Source: JAKAIY01 sp963809385 (lineage in GTDB: Bacteria; Chloroflexota; Ktedonobacteria; Ktedonobacterales; JADMIN01). From it: a stretch of 64,000 nt of DNA. The number at the start of each line of letters is the position of its first letter. The first letter of the stretch is position 1. A program made the position numbers and the translations under genes. The stretch covers positions 124,001 through 188,000 of the forward strand of contig CAWEJL010000017.1 in NCBI GenBank assembly GCA_963809385.1, given 5' to 3'. Below the pieces are notes generated by a model. That model searched no databases. It had not been told where the DNA came from and saw only the letters and a list, made by a program, of their open reading frames with translations. This document shows positions 28,096-37,082 of this stretch, piece by piece.

Positions 28096-28737
28096 TTACG
28101 CGGCGGGCGTCGCGGTGGCCTCAACCTCAGGCCGTCCGCCCGTGCGGATGGCGTAGATAGCGGCGATAGCGCCCATTATCGCTATCAGCGCGATCGAGAG
28201 GTAGGCGAACCCAACCGCCCATACCGGATTTGTGGCGGAAACCATCGCGTTGCTGATATTCGCCATTTGACCGGTGGCGACGCCCATCAATTGAACGCCA
28301 AGCATATACGGCACGAAGTAGAGCGCGGCGCCTAGGGCGAGCAGCCAGGTCGTGATGGCGAAGAGGCGTGGGTCGTGATCCGGATCACCCATCAGCTTGA
28401 TGAGCAGCACGGCGAAGAGGGTCGCCGCCGCCAGTCCGCCAGTGATTGGCAGGTTGTCTGCCACAACGACATCCGGGAAGAAGAACATGAAGCTCATGAC
28501 GACGCCAGACACGATCATGAAGTCACGCAGGGCGACATAGATCAGCCAGAGCAGGTCGGCGCCCAGGCGCAGCGTGAAACGGTCAATCATGTCCAGGATA
28601 TAGGGGCGGCCCAAGTGCAGCCCCAGGATGGCCAGCCAGACGATGGGTACAGCCGCAGCGAGCGTTCCTTCAAGGAAGCCCTCGCCGCCGCCATTGATGC
28701 CATCAATGATCGCTTGAGTCAAGCTATTGACATCCAT
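28096..28737 (-). CDS. multi-pass membrane protein, first of a tandem pair
   Basis: The 213-residue protein has about five hydrophobic helices (for example AAAVPIVWLAILGLHLG; LLWLIYVALRDFMIV; TTWLLALGAALYFVPYM). It shares the LHLGRPYI, LRLGADLLWLIY, RD and LPITG positions with the downstream paralog. The pair probably arose by tandem duplication and could form a heterodimeric membrane anchor. The upstream gene, about 70 bases away, encodes a soluble ferredoxin/GltD-type flavoprotein, suggesting that this protein passes electrons to or from the membrane. Function is unknown. Confidence 0.72.
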   Translation of the reverse strand: MDVNSLTQAIIDGINGGGEGFLEGTLAAAVPIVWLAILGLHLGRPYILDMIDRFTLRLGADLLWLIYVALRDFMIVSGVVMSFMFFFPDVVVADNLPITGGLAAATLFAVLLIKLMGDPDHDPRLFAITTWLLALGAALYFVPYMLGVQLMGVATGQMANISNAMVSATNPVWAVGFAYLSIALIAIMGAIAAIYAIRTGGRPEVEATATPAA

Positions 28738-28806
28738 TGGGTGTGTCTCCTCGTTTCGATACGATGAGTCAGACGTCGCGGGAAAGCCCGCGCAGCTCCA
28801 GCTTGA

Positions 28807-30798
28807 TTAGCGCGCCGGATCCAGAACGGCTGCGCTCGCCTTAATCGCACTCTGAACAGGGGCGCCTTTGACGTGAACACTTGGGCAAAGGTAGGCGAGA
28901 TCGCAGCGGAGACAGCGGGCGCCTTCCGCGCGCGCTTGCTCTTCGGTGAAGCCAGCGGCGAACTCGATGGTCTTGTCACGCGCCTCTTGGGCCGTGCGCA
29001 ACGGCATGACTGGGCGCGGCAATGGAGCCAGGTCAATCGTCACCTGACCGCCTTCAGGCAAGGTTGAATGGGTCTCGAACTCGTCATCGGGCATCTCGGC
29101 GACATCGCGCGGCGTGAGATGACGTAGGTAGGCGTGGATGGACTTCGCGGCTTTGCGCCCGTGCGCGGCGGCGTGAATGACCGTCTTCGGGCCGTAGGTG
29201 ATGTCACCAGCGGCGAAGACACCCGGCGCGCCTGTCGCCAGCGTCTCAGGGTTGATGAGCAGGCCACCCCAGGCCGCCAGCTCGACACTCGTACCCTCCG
29301 GTAGGAAGCTCGGATCAGGCGCCTCGCCGATGGCCACCAGAACGTTATCCACTGACAAGTCGAACTCAGAGCCGGTGATAGGCGTCACCTTGCGGCGACC
29401 CTGCGCGTCCGGCTCGCCCTGAGCCATCCGCTGGAGGCGAACAGCCGTCACCGCTCCATCGGAGCCTACCAGGCGCTCTGGCGCGACCAGCTCATGCAAC
29501 TGGATGCCCTCAGCCAGCGCCGCCTCGACCTCATCCGCCTGAGCGGGCATATCGGCCTTTGAGCGACGATAGAGGATGTGAACCGCGCTCGCGCCTGACC
29601 GCAGCGCCGACCGCGCGGCGTCCATCGCCGTGCTACCGCCGCCGACCACCGCGACAACGCCTTCGATACGTGTCTCCGGCTCCAGGTTGTAGCGTTTCAG
29701 GAACGTCGTAGCGGGAGTCACGCCGCGTAATTCTTCGCCCGGAGCGCCGAGCCGCTGGCTGCGTTGCGCGCCAACCGCTAGCAACACCGCGTCATGCCTG
29801 GCCTCCAGGTCCAGCAGCGAGATGTCGCGTCCGATAGCCGTATTGAGTGTCAGAGTCACACCAAGTTCGCGAATGGCGTCAATGTCGCGATTCAACTCGG
29901 CGCGGGGCAGACGGTATTCCGGGATGCCGATGGCCATCATGCCGCCAGCGACGGGCATCGCGTCGTAGACGGTCACGCTGTACCCTCGCCGCGCGAGGTA
30001 ATAGGCGGCGCTCAAGCCGGTCGGGCCAGCGCCGACGATGCCGACCGTCTCCTGATAGCGCTGCTTCGGCTGTGTGATGGAGCGCTTCCAGGGGGAGCCG
30101 TGATCGGTAGCGAAACGCTTGAGGTCGCGAATCGCGATAGGGGCGTCAAATTCGCCCCGACGGCAGACGGCCTCACAGGGCGCCGTGCAGACGCGCCCGC
30201 AGATCGCCGGGAAGGGATTCGGCTCCGACGCCACGCGTAGCGCCTCGTCATAGCGCCCCGCGCCAATCAGGCTGACATACAGCCCGGCGTTGGTGCCGAC
30301 CGGGCAAGCCGCCTGGCACGGCGCGCGCAGATCCTCGGACCGCTCGCCTAGCCAGCTGCGCCAGCTCTGCCAGGTCTCCGTCTTCTCAGCCACCCGCCAC
30401 TCGTGCTCCTCACCCCAGGGCTGTTCGCCCGGTTCTTCAGCGAAGGCGCGTGTGTACGCGTCGAGTGGCTGCCAGCCATCCGCCGCCGGGAGATACGAGA
30501 CGGGACCACGCTGCGCGAAGGTGACCGATGGAATTTGACTCTCAATGACAATTGCGTTGGTGGGACACTCTTGCGCGCATACCTGGCAACCGATGCAGGC
30601 GGACACTTGGACAGGCGCCATCATCATCCACCCGCGCTCGCCGTTAGCCCCTGGGATTGGCGTCTGCCGCTCCGACTCGACCGCAAGCTCACCTTCCGCG
30701 GTGGGTCGCGTCATGTCGAGGCAGCGCACCGGACAGAGGTCCATGCAGATGCCGCAGTTGATACAGGTCACTTCGTTCACATGGAACCGATAAGCCAT
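28807..30798 (-). CDS. 2[4Fe-4S] ferredoxin-GltD-type NAD(P)H/FAD oxidoreductase fusion
   Basis: The 663-residue protein starts at ATG 30798 (AAAGGAG upstream). Residues 1-85 form a bacterial ferredoxin with clusters at Cys12/15/18/22 and Cys68/71/74/78. A GltD-like region follows: CQAACPVGTNAG and CGRVCTAPCEAVCRRGEFDAPI for two more Fe-S clusters, FAD motif GIVGAGPTGLSAAYYLA, NAD(P) motif VVGGGSTAMDAA and the closing GVFAAGDITYGPKTVI. The C-terminus has CLRCDLAYLC. Related proteins (glutamate synthase small subunit, NfnB) move electrons between NAD(P)H and Fe-S partners. Two membrane proteins follow in the operon, so quinone-linked electron transfer is plausible; no glutamate synthase large subunit is nearby. 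Confidence 0.88.
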   Translation of the reverse strand: MAYRFHVNEVTCINCGICMDLCPVRCLDMTRPTAEGELAVESERQTPIPGANGERGWMMMAPVQVSACIGCQVCAQECPTNAIVIESQIPSVTFAQRGPVSYLPAADGWQPLDAYTRAFAEEPGEQPWGEEHEWRVAEKTETWQSWRSWLGERSEDLRAPCQAACPVGTNAGLYVSLIGAGRYDEALRVASEPNPFPAICGRVCTAPCEAVCRRGEFDAPIAIRDLKRFATDHGSPWKRSITQPKQRYQETVGIVGAGPTGLSAAYYLARRGYSVTVYDAMPVAGGMMAIGIPEYRLPRAELNRDIDAIRELGVTLTLNTAIGRDISLLDLEARHDAVLLAVGAQRSQRLGAPGEELRGVTPATTFLKRYNLEPETRIEGVVAVVGGGSTAMDAARSALRSGASAVHILYRRSKADMPAQADEVEAALAEGIQLHELVAPERLVGSDGAVTAVRLQRMAQGEPDAQGRRKVTPITGSEFDLSVDNVLVAIGEAPDPSFLPEGTSVELAAWGGLLINPETLATGAPGVFAAGDITYGPKTVIHAAAHGRKAAKSIHAYLRHLTPRDVAEMPDDEFETHSTLPEGGQVTIDLAPLPRPVMPLRTAQEARDKTIEFAAGFTEEQARAEGARCLRCDLAYLCPSVHVKGAPVQSAIKASAAVLDPAR

Positions 30799-30945
30799 GG
30801 AACGCTCCTTTCGACACTGACTGATGAGCGACCGTCGCGGGGTTTGCCTCGTCAGGCTGTCGAGCCTTACGAACAATCGCGTACCGCTCACATACATGCA
30901 AGTGTGCGGGAATTCACTCACGTCGTTGTCACGCGCGGCATAGGG

Positions 30946-30956
30946 TTGTGTCACAA
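30946..30956. promoter_or_regulatory. palindromic operator-like site upstream of the redox operon
   Basis: TTGTG-T-CACAA is a perfect palindrome about 150 bases upstream of the flavoprotein start. A related TGTCAC lies at 30927-30932. It resembles half-sites of CRP/FNR or Rex type regulators, but the spacing does not match their consensus. Confidence 0.4.
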
Positions 30957-31092
30957 ACATATCACGCCAGCCTGTTAGAGTAATAGGTGAATTCGCTCAT
31001 GCTTCTTCCGCGTTTCCGGCGCCATTCGGCATATAGCGCGCCAGAATGATAGTGTGTACAGAGCGACCGCCGTGACAATGGCGGGACAGAAT

Positions 31093-31111
31093 GTGTCACG
31101 TCTTGTGACAC
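31093..31111. promoter_or_regulatory. inverted repeat operator-like site in front of the GH31 gene
   Basis: GTGTCAC (31093-31099) and GTGACAC (31105-31111) form a perfect seven-base inverted repeat with a five-base spacer, 48 bases before the glucosidase ATG. It shares the TGTCAC/GTGACA core with the palindrome at 30946 and with GTGACA at 31072-31077, so one regulator may act on both divergent genes. Confidence 0.5.
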
Positions 31112-31158
31112 GTCGCGCGCGATGCCAAGATTGCGCGCGCTGTTCGGAAAGGCGCCAC

Positions 31159-33717
31159 ATGATCCAGCCAGATCAATCGCCTGCGAGTGGCTACATCCCA
31201 GTCGGCGCGGTATCACTCGCTTCGTCGGAAGTAGTGGAAGGCGCGGCGCGCGAATGGCGCTTCACCTCCGTATCGGGCGCTGAGGCGCGCATCACGGCCC
31301 TCGCGTCCGACATCGTGCGCGTCCGGCTTCTGGCTGCTGACTCCGAGCCAGAGCGCTCGTGGGCAGTGGAGCGCACATTGTGGGAATTCATCTGGTGCGA
31401 GTATTCGGTTGATAATGAGTTTTTCTCACTGCGACTGTCCAACTGCGCGTTGGAAGCGTCCCTGAGTCCACTCCGCCTGTCTCTACGCTGGCCAGATGGG
31501 ACCGCCTTCGCCGATCACGACCCGGCGCGCGGCATGGGCCTGATCGCCCCACCCGCGAGTGACGAGGCGCCTAACCCACTCATACCCGCTGGAGGCGCGC
31601 GTTGCTACCTACGGCTCCAACCCGGCGAGCGGATCATCGGCGCGGGCGAGCGGACAGAGCCGCTAGACCGGCGTGGCGCGCGCATCACCTTCTGGAATAC
31701 TGACCCGCCCAACCCGCACGATGAGACGACCGGCGCGATGTACGCCTCGATCCCGTTCTGGATGGTGGCGCGTCCCGATGGTCGTGTTTGGGGTGTCCTC
31801 ATGGATAGCGTGGCGCGCTCCGACCTGGACGCGGGCGCCAGTGACCCCAATCTGATGAGCTTTGGCGTCGCGTCCGGCGACCTGACCTACTACCTACTTG
31901 CTGGGCCAACGCCCGCTGACGTCTTGCGGCAATACACAGAGATAACTGGACGCATGCCGCTGCCTCCCCGCTGGGCGCTGGGCTATGGACAATCGCGCTG
32001 GAGCTACTTCCCGGAGGAACAGTTGCGTGAGATCGCAGCTCTATTCCGCGCGCGGCGCATCCCCTGTGACCACCTCTGGCTGGACATTGATTACATGGAC
32101 GGCTACCGGGTCTTCACTTGGAACCCGACGCGCTTTCCCGCTCCCGCGCGACTGCTGACGGACCTGCGTGAGCAAGGGTTCAAGGCCGTCACGATCATTG
32201 ATCCCGGCGTCAAGGCTGACCCAACCGACCCCACGTTTGCGGAGGGCGTGCGCCGTGACTATTTCATCCGCCGTCCCGATGGAACGCTCTTCACTGGTGT
32301 GGTCTGGCCTGGCGAGAGCGTCTTCGCGGACTTCAGCCGCGACGATGTCCGCACGTGGTGGGGCGACCTGCACCAGCCGCTGCTCGATGCGGGCGTCGCG
32401 GGCATCTGGGACGACATGAATGAACCCGCGCTGACCGACCGGCTGGTTCCCGGCGCCGGCACGCCGCGCGGCTCGACCATGACGCCAGACGCCATCCAGC
32501 GGCCCGACGGCCCCGACGGCGCGCCAGCCCCGCACGCCAGCCTGCACAACGCCTATGGCATGCAGATGGCGCGCGCCACCCGCGAAGGGCTGGAGCGACT
32601 GCGCCCGAACGAGCGCGCATTCATCTTGACCCGCGCCGGCTACGCAGGCATCCAGCGTTACGCCGCCATCTGGACTGGCGACAACCACAGCCGCTGGGAA
32701 CATCTGCGGCTGGCGGCGCGAATGTGCCTCAGCATCGGCATGTCGGGTGCGCCGCTGACAGGCTTCGACACCGGCGGCTTCTGGGACGCGCCCACCGGCG
32801 AGATGCTGACGCGCTTCACCCAGCTTGGCGCGCTATTCCCGTTCTTCCGCAACCACTGCGCGCTGAGCATGCCACCCCAGGAGCCGTGGGCGCTGGGGCA
32901 GCCATTCGAGGCGTTCATCCGCCAGGCGATAGAGCTACGCTACCGTCTGCTGCCCTACTTCTACACGCTCGCCGATGAGGCGGCGCGGACGGGCGCGCCG
33001 ATCACCCGCCCCATGCTCTACCATTGGGCCGACGACTCAACCGTCGCCGGGCTGGATGACCAATTCACCGTTGGAGCGGACCTGCTCGCAGCGCCGGTTT
33101 TCGCCCCAGAGCAGCGCCAGCGAAATGTGCGCTTCCCGGCGGGCGCCTGGCGTGACTGGCTCACGGGCCAGCGCTACGACGGGCCAGTGACGGCGCGGGT
33201 GGAGTGTCCCATAGACGTACTCCCGCTTTATCAGCGCGAGGACGCGATCATCCCGCTGGGACCCGTCATGCAATACGTCGGTGAGCTCGACGTGGAGCCG
33301 CTGACGCTGGTCTGCGCGCTTGGCCCCGAGGCGGACGCCCGCGCGGAGGGAACGCTCTACGAGGACGACGGCGCGACCCGCGCCTTCGAGAGCGGCGTCT
33401 GGCGGCGGACAGCGTTCACCATCGAGCGCGCGGGCGAGCGCGTCACGCTGCGCGCCGCCCAGCCCGAGGGAGCCTACGACGCGCCAGCGCGCCCGCTCAC
33501 GCTGGAGCTCCGCCTGCTCCGCCGCGACCTCGCGCCAGCGACGCCTGACCCGGTCGCGCGCGCCGTCACGCTCGAGAGCCAGCCGCTGGATGTGGCGGCG
33601 TCCGTGACCAGCGAGAGACGGCGCTACGAGACGGCGCTGCGCATCGCGCTTGGCCCGGTTACGGCGCCATTTATGGCAGAGATTACGCTAAGCGAAGAGA
33701 GTGGAGGGCAGGACTGA
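31159..33717 (+). CDS. GH31 family alpha-glucosidase
   Basis: The 852-residue enzyme begins at ATG 31159 (GGAAAGG upstream); a frame upstream to 31054 is open but would run through the inverted repeat. The GH31 (beta/alpha)8 barrel shows LWLDIDYMDGYRVFTW, the catalytic-nucleophile motif GIWDDMNEPAL and IWTGDNHSRWEHL with the likely acid/base Asp, then GMSGAPLTGFDTGGF. Beta-sandwich domains flank it on both sides (ALGPEADARAEGTLYEDDG near the C-terminus). It hydrolyses alpha-glucosides or related alpha-linked sugars in the cytoplasm; no signal peptide is visible. It is transcribed divergently from the redox operon. Confidence 0.93.
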   Translation: MIQPDQSPASGYIPVGAVSLASSEVVEGAAREWRFTSVSGAEARITALASDIVRVRLLAADSEPERSWAVERTLWEFIWCEYSVDNEFFSLRLSNCALEASLSPLRLSLRWPDGTAFADHDPARGMGLIAPPASDEAPNPLIPAGGARCYLRLQPGERIIGAGERTEPLDRRGARITFWNTDPPNPHDETTGAMYASIPFWMVARPDGRVWGVLMDSVARSDLDAGASDPNLMSFGVASGDLTYYLLAGPTPADVLRQYTEITGRMPLPPRWALGYGQSRWSYFPEEQLREIAALFRARRIPCDHLWLDIDYMDGYRVFTWNPTRFPAPARLLTDLREQGFKAVTIIDPGVKADPTDPTFAEGVRRDYFIRRPDGTLFTGVVWPGESVFADFSRDDVRTWWGDLHQPLLDAGVAGIWDDMNEPALTDRLVPGAGTPRGSTMTPDAIQRPDGPDGAPAPHASLHNAYGMQMARATREGLERLRPNERAFILTRAGYAGIQRYAAIWTGDNHSRWEHLRLAARMCLSIGMSGAPLTGFDTGGFWDAPTGEMLTRFTQLGALFPFFRNHCALSMPPQEPWALGQPFEAFIRQAIELRYRLLPYFYTLADEAARTGAPITRPMLYHWADDSTVAGLDDQFTVGADLLAAPVFAPEQRQRNVRFPAGAWRDWLTGQRYDGPVTARVECPIDVLPLYQREDAIIPLGPVMQYVGELDVEPLTLVCALGPEADARAEGTLYEDDGATRAFESGVWRRTAFTIERAGERVTLRAAQPEGAYDAPARPLTLELRLLRRDLAPATPDPVARAVTLESQPLDVAASVTSERRRYETALRIALGPVTAPFMAEITLSEESGGQD

Positions 33718-33849
33718 CGCGCCGCCTCCCTCGCGACGGCGAAGCGCTCAGCGTATTCTCATATCACCCCTTCGCGCGTTACGCTATCGTACAGGCGTCG
33801 CACAACACCGCGCGAGAGGCGCGGACCGCTGGCTGGAGTGGGGGCGGGC

Positions 33850-34785
33850 ATGGGCGAAGTATCCATACATCCAGATGAAAGCGGCGCTCAACTCCTCGCC
33901 GCTGGATCTGGCGCGCTGGACATGGGGAGCGTCTGGACCCAGCGGCTGCGCGAATTTCGCGCCGGACATGAGCAGCGAATATAGACGATCGGCGAGCAGG
34001 TTTGGCCTTACCTGCTGGGCGGCCAGGGCGAGCGCGTGGCGCTCCTGCTACATGGTAGTTCCTGTGACGGTGAAGCGCTCTTCGGGCTGATGGCGCCGCT
34101 GGAACGCATGTATCGGGTCGTGGCTCCGACCTACCCTGATGGCGCGCATACCATAGCCGCTGTAGTGAATGGGCTAGCCAGCCTGCTCGACGCGCTGAGA
34201 ATGTCGTCCGCATTGGTAGTGGGTTACTCGCTGGGTGGGTATCTGGCGCAGGCGTTGTCCTGGCGCTTTCCCGCGTATGTGGCGGGCCTGGCGCTGCTCA
34301 ATACGGGCGGACCAGCGCCAGGCGCCGTGCGGGGCGTATCCCTCCAGAACGCGCTGCTCGCGGCGGCGCCTGGAGGAGTAGTGCGCACAGCGTCGCGAGC
34401 CGGCGCGACAGCCTTGCTCAGCCTGGAAGCGCCGGGACTGGACCGAGGCGCGGCGTCATTCTGGCGTGGATATTTCGCGGAAATGGCGCAACGGGTGGGT
34501 AAGCGACGGATGCTAACGCACGGGCGATTAGTGGTAGACTTCCTGAGTGGGCCAGTAGGCGTCGAACCAACCAGAGAAGGGTGGCCCGCGCCAGCGACGC
34601 TGATTGTCAACTCGGCGCGCGACAGGATCATAGAGCCCGCGGAGCGGCGGGCGCTCGACACGCTCTACCCGCACGCGGCGCGGGTGATGGAACCCAACGC
34701 CGGGCATCTGAGCGTTCCAACTCAGCCCGAACGCTACCTTGCCGCCATTGAGACGGCGTTCCCAAGCACGCGGGCGACCGGATGA
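33850..34785 (+). CDS. alpha/beta hydrolase (in-frame TAG after about 44 codons)
   Basis: The main frame from GTG 34036 gives 249 residues with the alpha/beta hydrolase core: VALLLHGSSCDG (oxyanion region), nucleophile elbow VVGYSLGGYLAQ, late Asp in LIVNSARDRIIEP and His in NAGHLSV. Its first strand is missing; it is found upstream in the same frame (WPYLLGGQGER) and extends back to ATG 33850 (MGEVSIHP), interrupted only by TAG at 33982-33984. So this is either a gene with a nonsense change, a base error, or a shortened enzyme from GTG 34036. The substrate is unknown. Confidence 0.68.
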
Positions 34786-34867
34786 GACGGACCCCATCGC
34801 GCGCGCAGCCCGAACCAGCTGGCTCTCCTGTGGGGTCCGCGAGTGATTGTGAGGAACGCCCTTACCT

Positions 34868-35605
34868 ATGGCAACACATATGTATCTGATCCGGCATGGT
34901 GAGGCAGTCGCCAACGTCGAGAACATCCTGGCTGGCATGCGCTCCGATACGGGGCTGACCCCGCTCGGCGTGACCCAGGCCGAGCGGCTGCGCGACCGGC
35001 TAGAAGCGACGGGTGAGATCACCGCCGACGCGCTGATCGCCAGCACGCTGCCGCGCGCCATGCAAACGGCGGAGATCATCGCCCCCGCGCTGGGGCTCAA
35101 CATCATCCCGGACGATGACGTACACGAGCTACGTCCCGGTGAGGCCGACGGCTTGCGCGTGAGTGAATACCTCAAACGCTACGGGCCATTCCGCGACTTT
35201 CGCGAAGAGCCCTACTATCCACTGGCGCCTGGCGGTGAAAGTTGGGGCAGTTTCGTGACGCGCGTGGGTGACGCCCTGCACCGCATCGCTCGCGAACACG
35301 ATGGCAAAACCGTGGTGATCGTCTGCCACGGTGGCGTAGTGGACGCATCCTTGCTCATCGGACTGGGCATGGCTGCCATCGCGCCTGCGGTAGGCCAGTT
35401 CCACACCCACAATACGTCTATCACGGAGTGGGAACGCGGGCTGCTCGTCCGCGCATCGCAAACACAGCGTTGGCGGCTGATCCGCTACAACGACGATTTG
35501 CATACGCGCGACATCGGCGCGACGGAGCGCATCCAGTGGACGCGAGTAGCGTCCACTCATCCTGAAGGCGAGCCAACCGCGCCGCTGCCCACTGAGGACG
35601 ATTAA
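34868..35605 (+). CDS. histidine phosphatase family protein (phosphoglycerate mutase-like)
   Basis: The 245-residue protein has the RHG motif YLIRHGEAVAN with the phospho-accepting His near residue 9, LTPLGVTQAERL, SSTLPRA-like STLPRAMQTAE, and the second catalytic His in VIVCHGGVVDA. Family members are phosphatases or mutases acting on sugar phosphates, nucleotides or proteins. It is 82 bases downstream of the hydrolase. Its last codons and stop lie within a perfect hairpin shared with the convergent deacetylase gene. Exact substrate not determined. Confidence 0.9.
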   Translation: MATHMYLIRHGEAVANVENILAGMRSDTGLTPLGVTQAERLRDRLEATGEITADALIASTLPRAMQTAEIIAPALGLNIIPDDDVHELRPGEADGLRVSEYLKRYGPFRDFREEPYYPLAPGGESWGSFVTRVGDALHRIAREHDGKTVVIVCHGGVVDASLLIGLGMAAIAPAVGQFHTHNTSITEWERGLLVRASQTQRWRLIRYNDDLHTRDIGATERIQWTRVASTHPEGEPTAPLPTEDD

Positions 35606-35632
35606 CCGCCGCGCGGGCGGTTAATCGTCCTC
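35594..35632. terminator. bidirectional hairpin spanning both convergent stop codons
   Basis: A perfect 17-base-pair stem (35594-35610 with 35616-35632) closes a five-base loop. The plus-strand TAA (35603-35605) and the minus-strand TAA (35621-35623) lie in opposite arms, so both proteins end in Glu-Asp-Asp encoded by the same palindrome. No T-run follows on either side. Confidence 0.75.
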
Positions 35633-36385
35633 GAGGCGGATGTACTTGAACCCCTCGGCGTAGGTCATATCGTGGCCCATCTTGCGGGCAGCCGCGCCAC
35701 CTTCCTTCGCCCACTGGGTCATCGCCTCGGCGGGGTCCCAGCCGGGAATCTGGCTGACATGCTGGCGCAAGGCCGTGATCTTCGTCTCGACATGGCCGCC
35801 GATGTCTACCCAGCGGTCCGCGTTCTGCGTGCCGGTGATGTAGACTTCCCGGACGTTATGCGTGGCCAGGCCCTCCGCAGCCAACTCAGGGAACGCGAGG
35901 CGCGTGCTGGCCACCGGCATGATCGCCGCCAGCGTCGCCTCACCCGCCGCGCGGTGGTCAGGGTGGTTGATGTAGCCCTGCCCGCTCCAGCGCACGGTCG
36001 GGTCCTGGCAGATCACCACATCCGGCTTCACCTGGCGAATCACGCGTGCGATATCGCGGCGCACGGCGAGCGTCGGTTCGAGCTGTGAATCCATGTAGTG
36101 CAGGAAGATTACTGGATGTTTGACGCCCAAGGCGTCAGCGGCGGCCTGCGCCTCCTTCTGACGCTTCGCCACCAGCTGCTCACTGGTGATCTCGTTATCG
36201 CCCGCGTCGCCCACCTGCCCATCGGTGACCAGACAGTACCAGATGTCGCGGCCCTCCGCCGCCCAGCGCGCCACGGTTCCGCCGCAGCCAAACTCGCCGT
36301 CGTCAGGGTGCGCCATGACGATCAGTACACGCTTAGGCGCCTTCGCCTCCTCAGGCTGCGCCGCCGCCTCGTTCGCGTCGGTCAT
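35621..36385 (-). CDS. PIG-L (LmbE) family deacetylase
   Basis: The 254-residue protein carries the zinc motif AHPDD (residues 25-29) followed by GEFGCGGTVARW, and NHPDHRAAGEA with the third zinc-ligand His. The family removes acetyl groups from N-acetylglucosaminyl compounds, as in mycothiol, bacillithiol and GPI precursors, or from antibiotics. The ATG at 36385 follows GGAGA. It is the third gene of a minus-strand unit after the flavin reductase and UDG (13-base gap). Substrate unknown; a bacillithiol- or mycothiol-type thiol pathway is possible, but no partner glycosyltransferase is nearby. Confidence 0.9.
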   Translation of the reverse strand: MTDANEAAAQPEEAKAPKRVLIVMAHPDDGEFGCGGTVARWAAEGRDIWYCLVTDGQVGDAGDNEITSEQLVAKRQKEAQAAADALGVKHPVIFLHYMDSQLEPTLAVRRDIARVIRQVKPDVVICQDPTVRWSGQGYINHPDHRAAGEATLAAIMPVASTRLAFPELAAEGLATHNVREVYITGTQNADRWVDIGGHVETKITALRQHVSQIPGWDPAEAMTQWAKEGGAAARKMGHDMTYAEGFKYIRLEDD

Positions 36386-36398
36386 AAATGCTTCTCCT

Positions 36399-37082
36399 CT
36401 ACTGACTTGTGTCTCCAGATGATGATACAGCGCCCGCATCACCCGGCGCCGTCTCGCAGGCCTCCCACGCCGCGCGCAGCGCCGCCAGCCGTTCCAGCGC
36501 GCGCGCCACCAACGCCTGGCGCGCGGGATCATTGAGCCAGCGGCTGACGCCGGAAGGATGCGGCAGTGGGATGAGCGTGACGCCGTCGCGCTCGAAAGTC
36601 TGGCCAACAATGTCATCCAGACGGGCGGCGCCAAGAAACGCCTCGATGGCCATACCGCCCACCAGCAGGATAACGCGCGGGCGCACAATCGCCAGCTCGC
36701 GCTCCAGCCAGGGACGGCAGAGCGCCACTTCGGCGAGCGAGGGCTTGCGGTCGCCTTTGCCTTTCGGGCTGCGGCCCGGGTCGCAGCGGGTCAGCGCGGA
36801 GAGGTAAACCTCGCGGCGCAGCGCCCCTGGCGCGAACCCCGCACGGAGTAGCCAGCGCTCCAGCGCGGCGCCGCTCGGCCCGCCGAACATCAGCCCGCGC
36901 TCGACGGTAATCCGCCCTGGCGCCTGGCCAATCACCATCACACGCGCGCCGGGCGGCCCCTGGCGGCCAGCTACCGGCAACGCGCGGGTCAGATATCCCG
37001 CCAGCTCACAGGCGCGGCAAGCGCCGATCTCAGCGTGCAGCGCCTCCAGCGCGCCGCGCACAGACAAAGAGGCGCCGGTCAC
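36399..37082 (-). CDS. uracil-DNA glycosylase superfamily protein (Fe-S type)
   Basis: The 227-residue protein matches the family 4/5 UDG pattern: CRACELAGY with Cys22 and Cys25, two further Cys (SALTRCDPG and VALCRPWLE) completing a 4Fe-4S site, the catalytic-loop motif GQAPGRIT and the C-terminal PHPSGVSRW. These enzymes excise uracil or other deaminated bases from DNA in the first step of base-excision repair. The insertion of RSPKGKGDRKPS between the two Cys segments resembles the longer family 5 type, so the exact subgroup is open. It overlaps the flavin reductase stop by four bases. Confidence 0.88.
   Translation of the reverse strand: MTGASLSVRGALEALHAEIGACRACELAGYLTRALPVAGRQGPPGARVMVIGQAPGRITVERGLMFGGPSGAALERWLLRAGFAPGALRREVYLSALTRCDPGRSPKGKGDRKPSLAEVALCRPWLERELAIVRPRVILLVGGMAIEAFLGAARLDDIVGQTFERDGVTLIPLPHPSGVSRWLNDPARQALVARALERLAALRAAWEACETAPGDAGAVSSSGDTSQ

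Noticed and set aside
34868..35605. Assigning the histidine phosphatase as the missing histidinol phosphatase
   Set aside because: The RHG family is broad, the gene is 20 kb from the his operon and no specific motif supports it.
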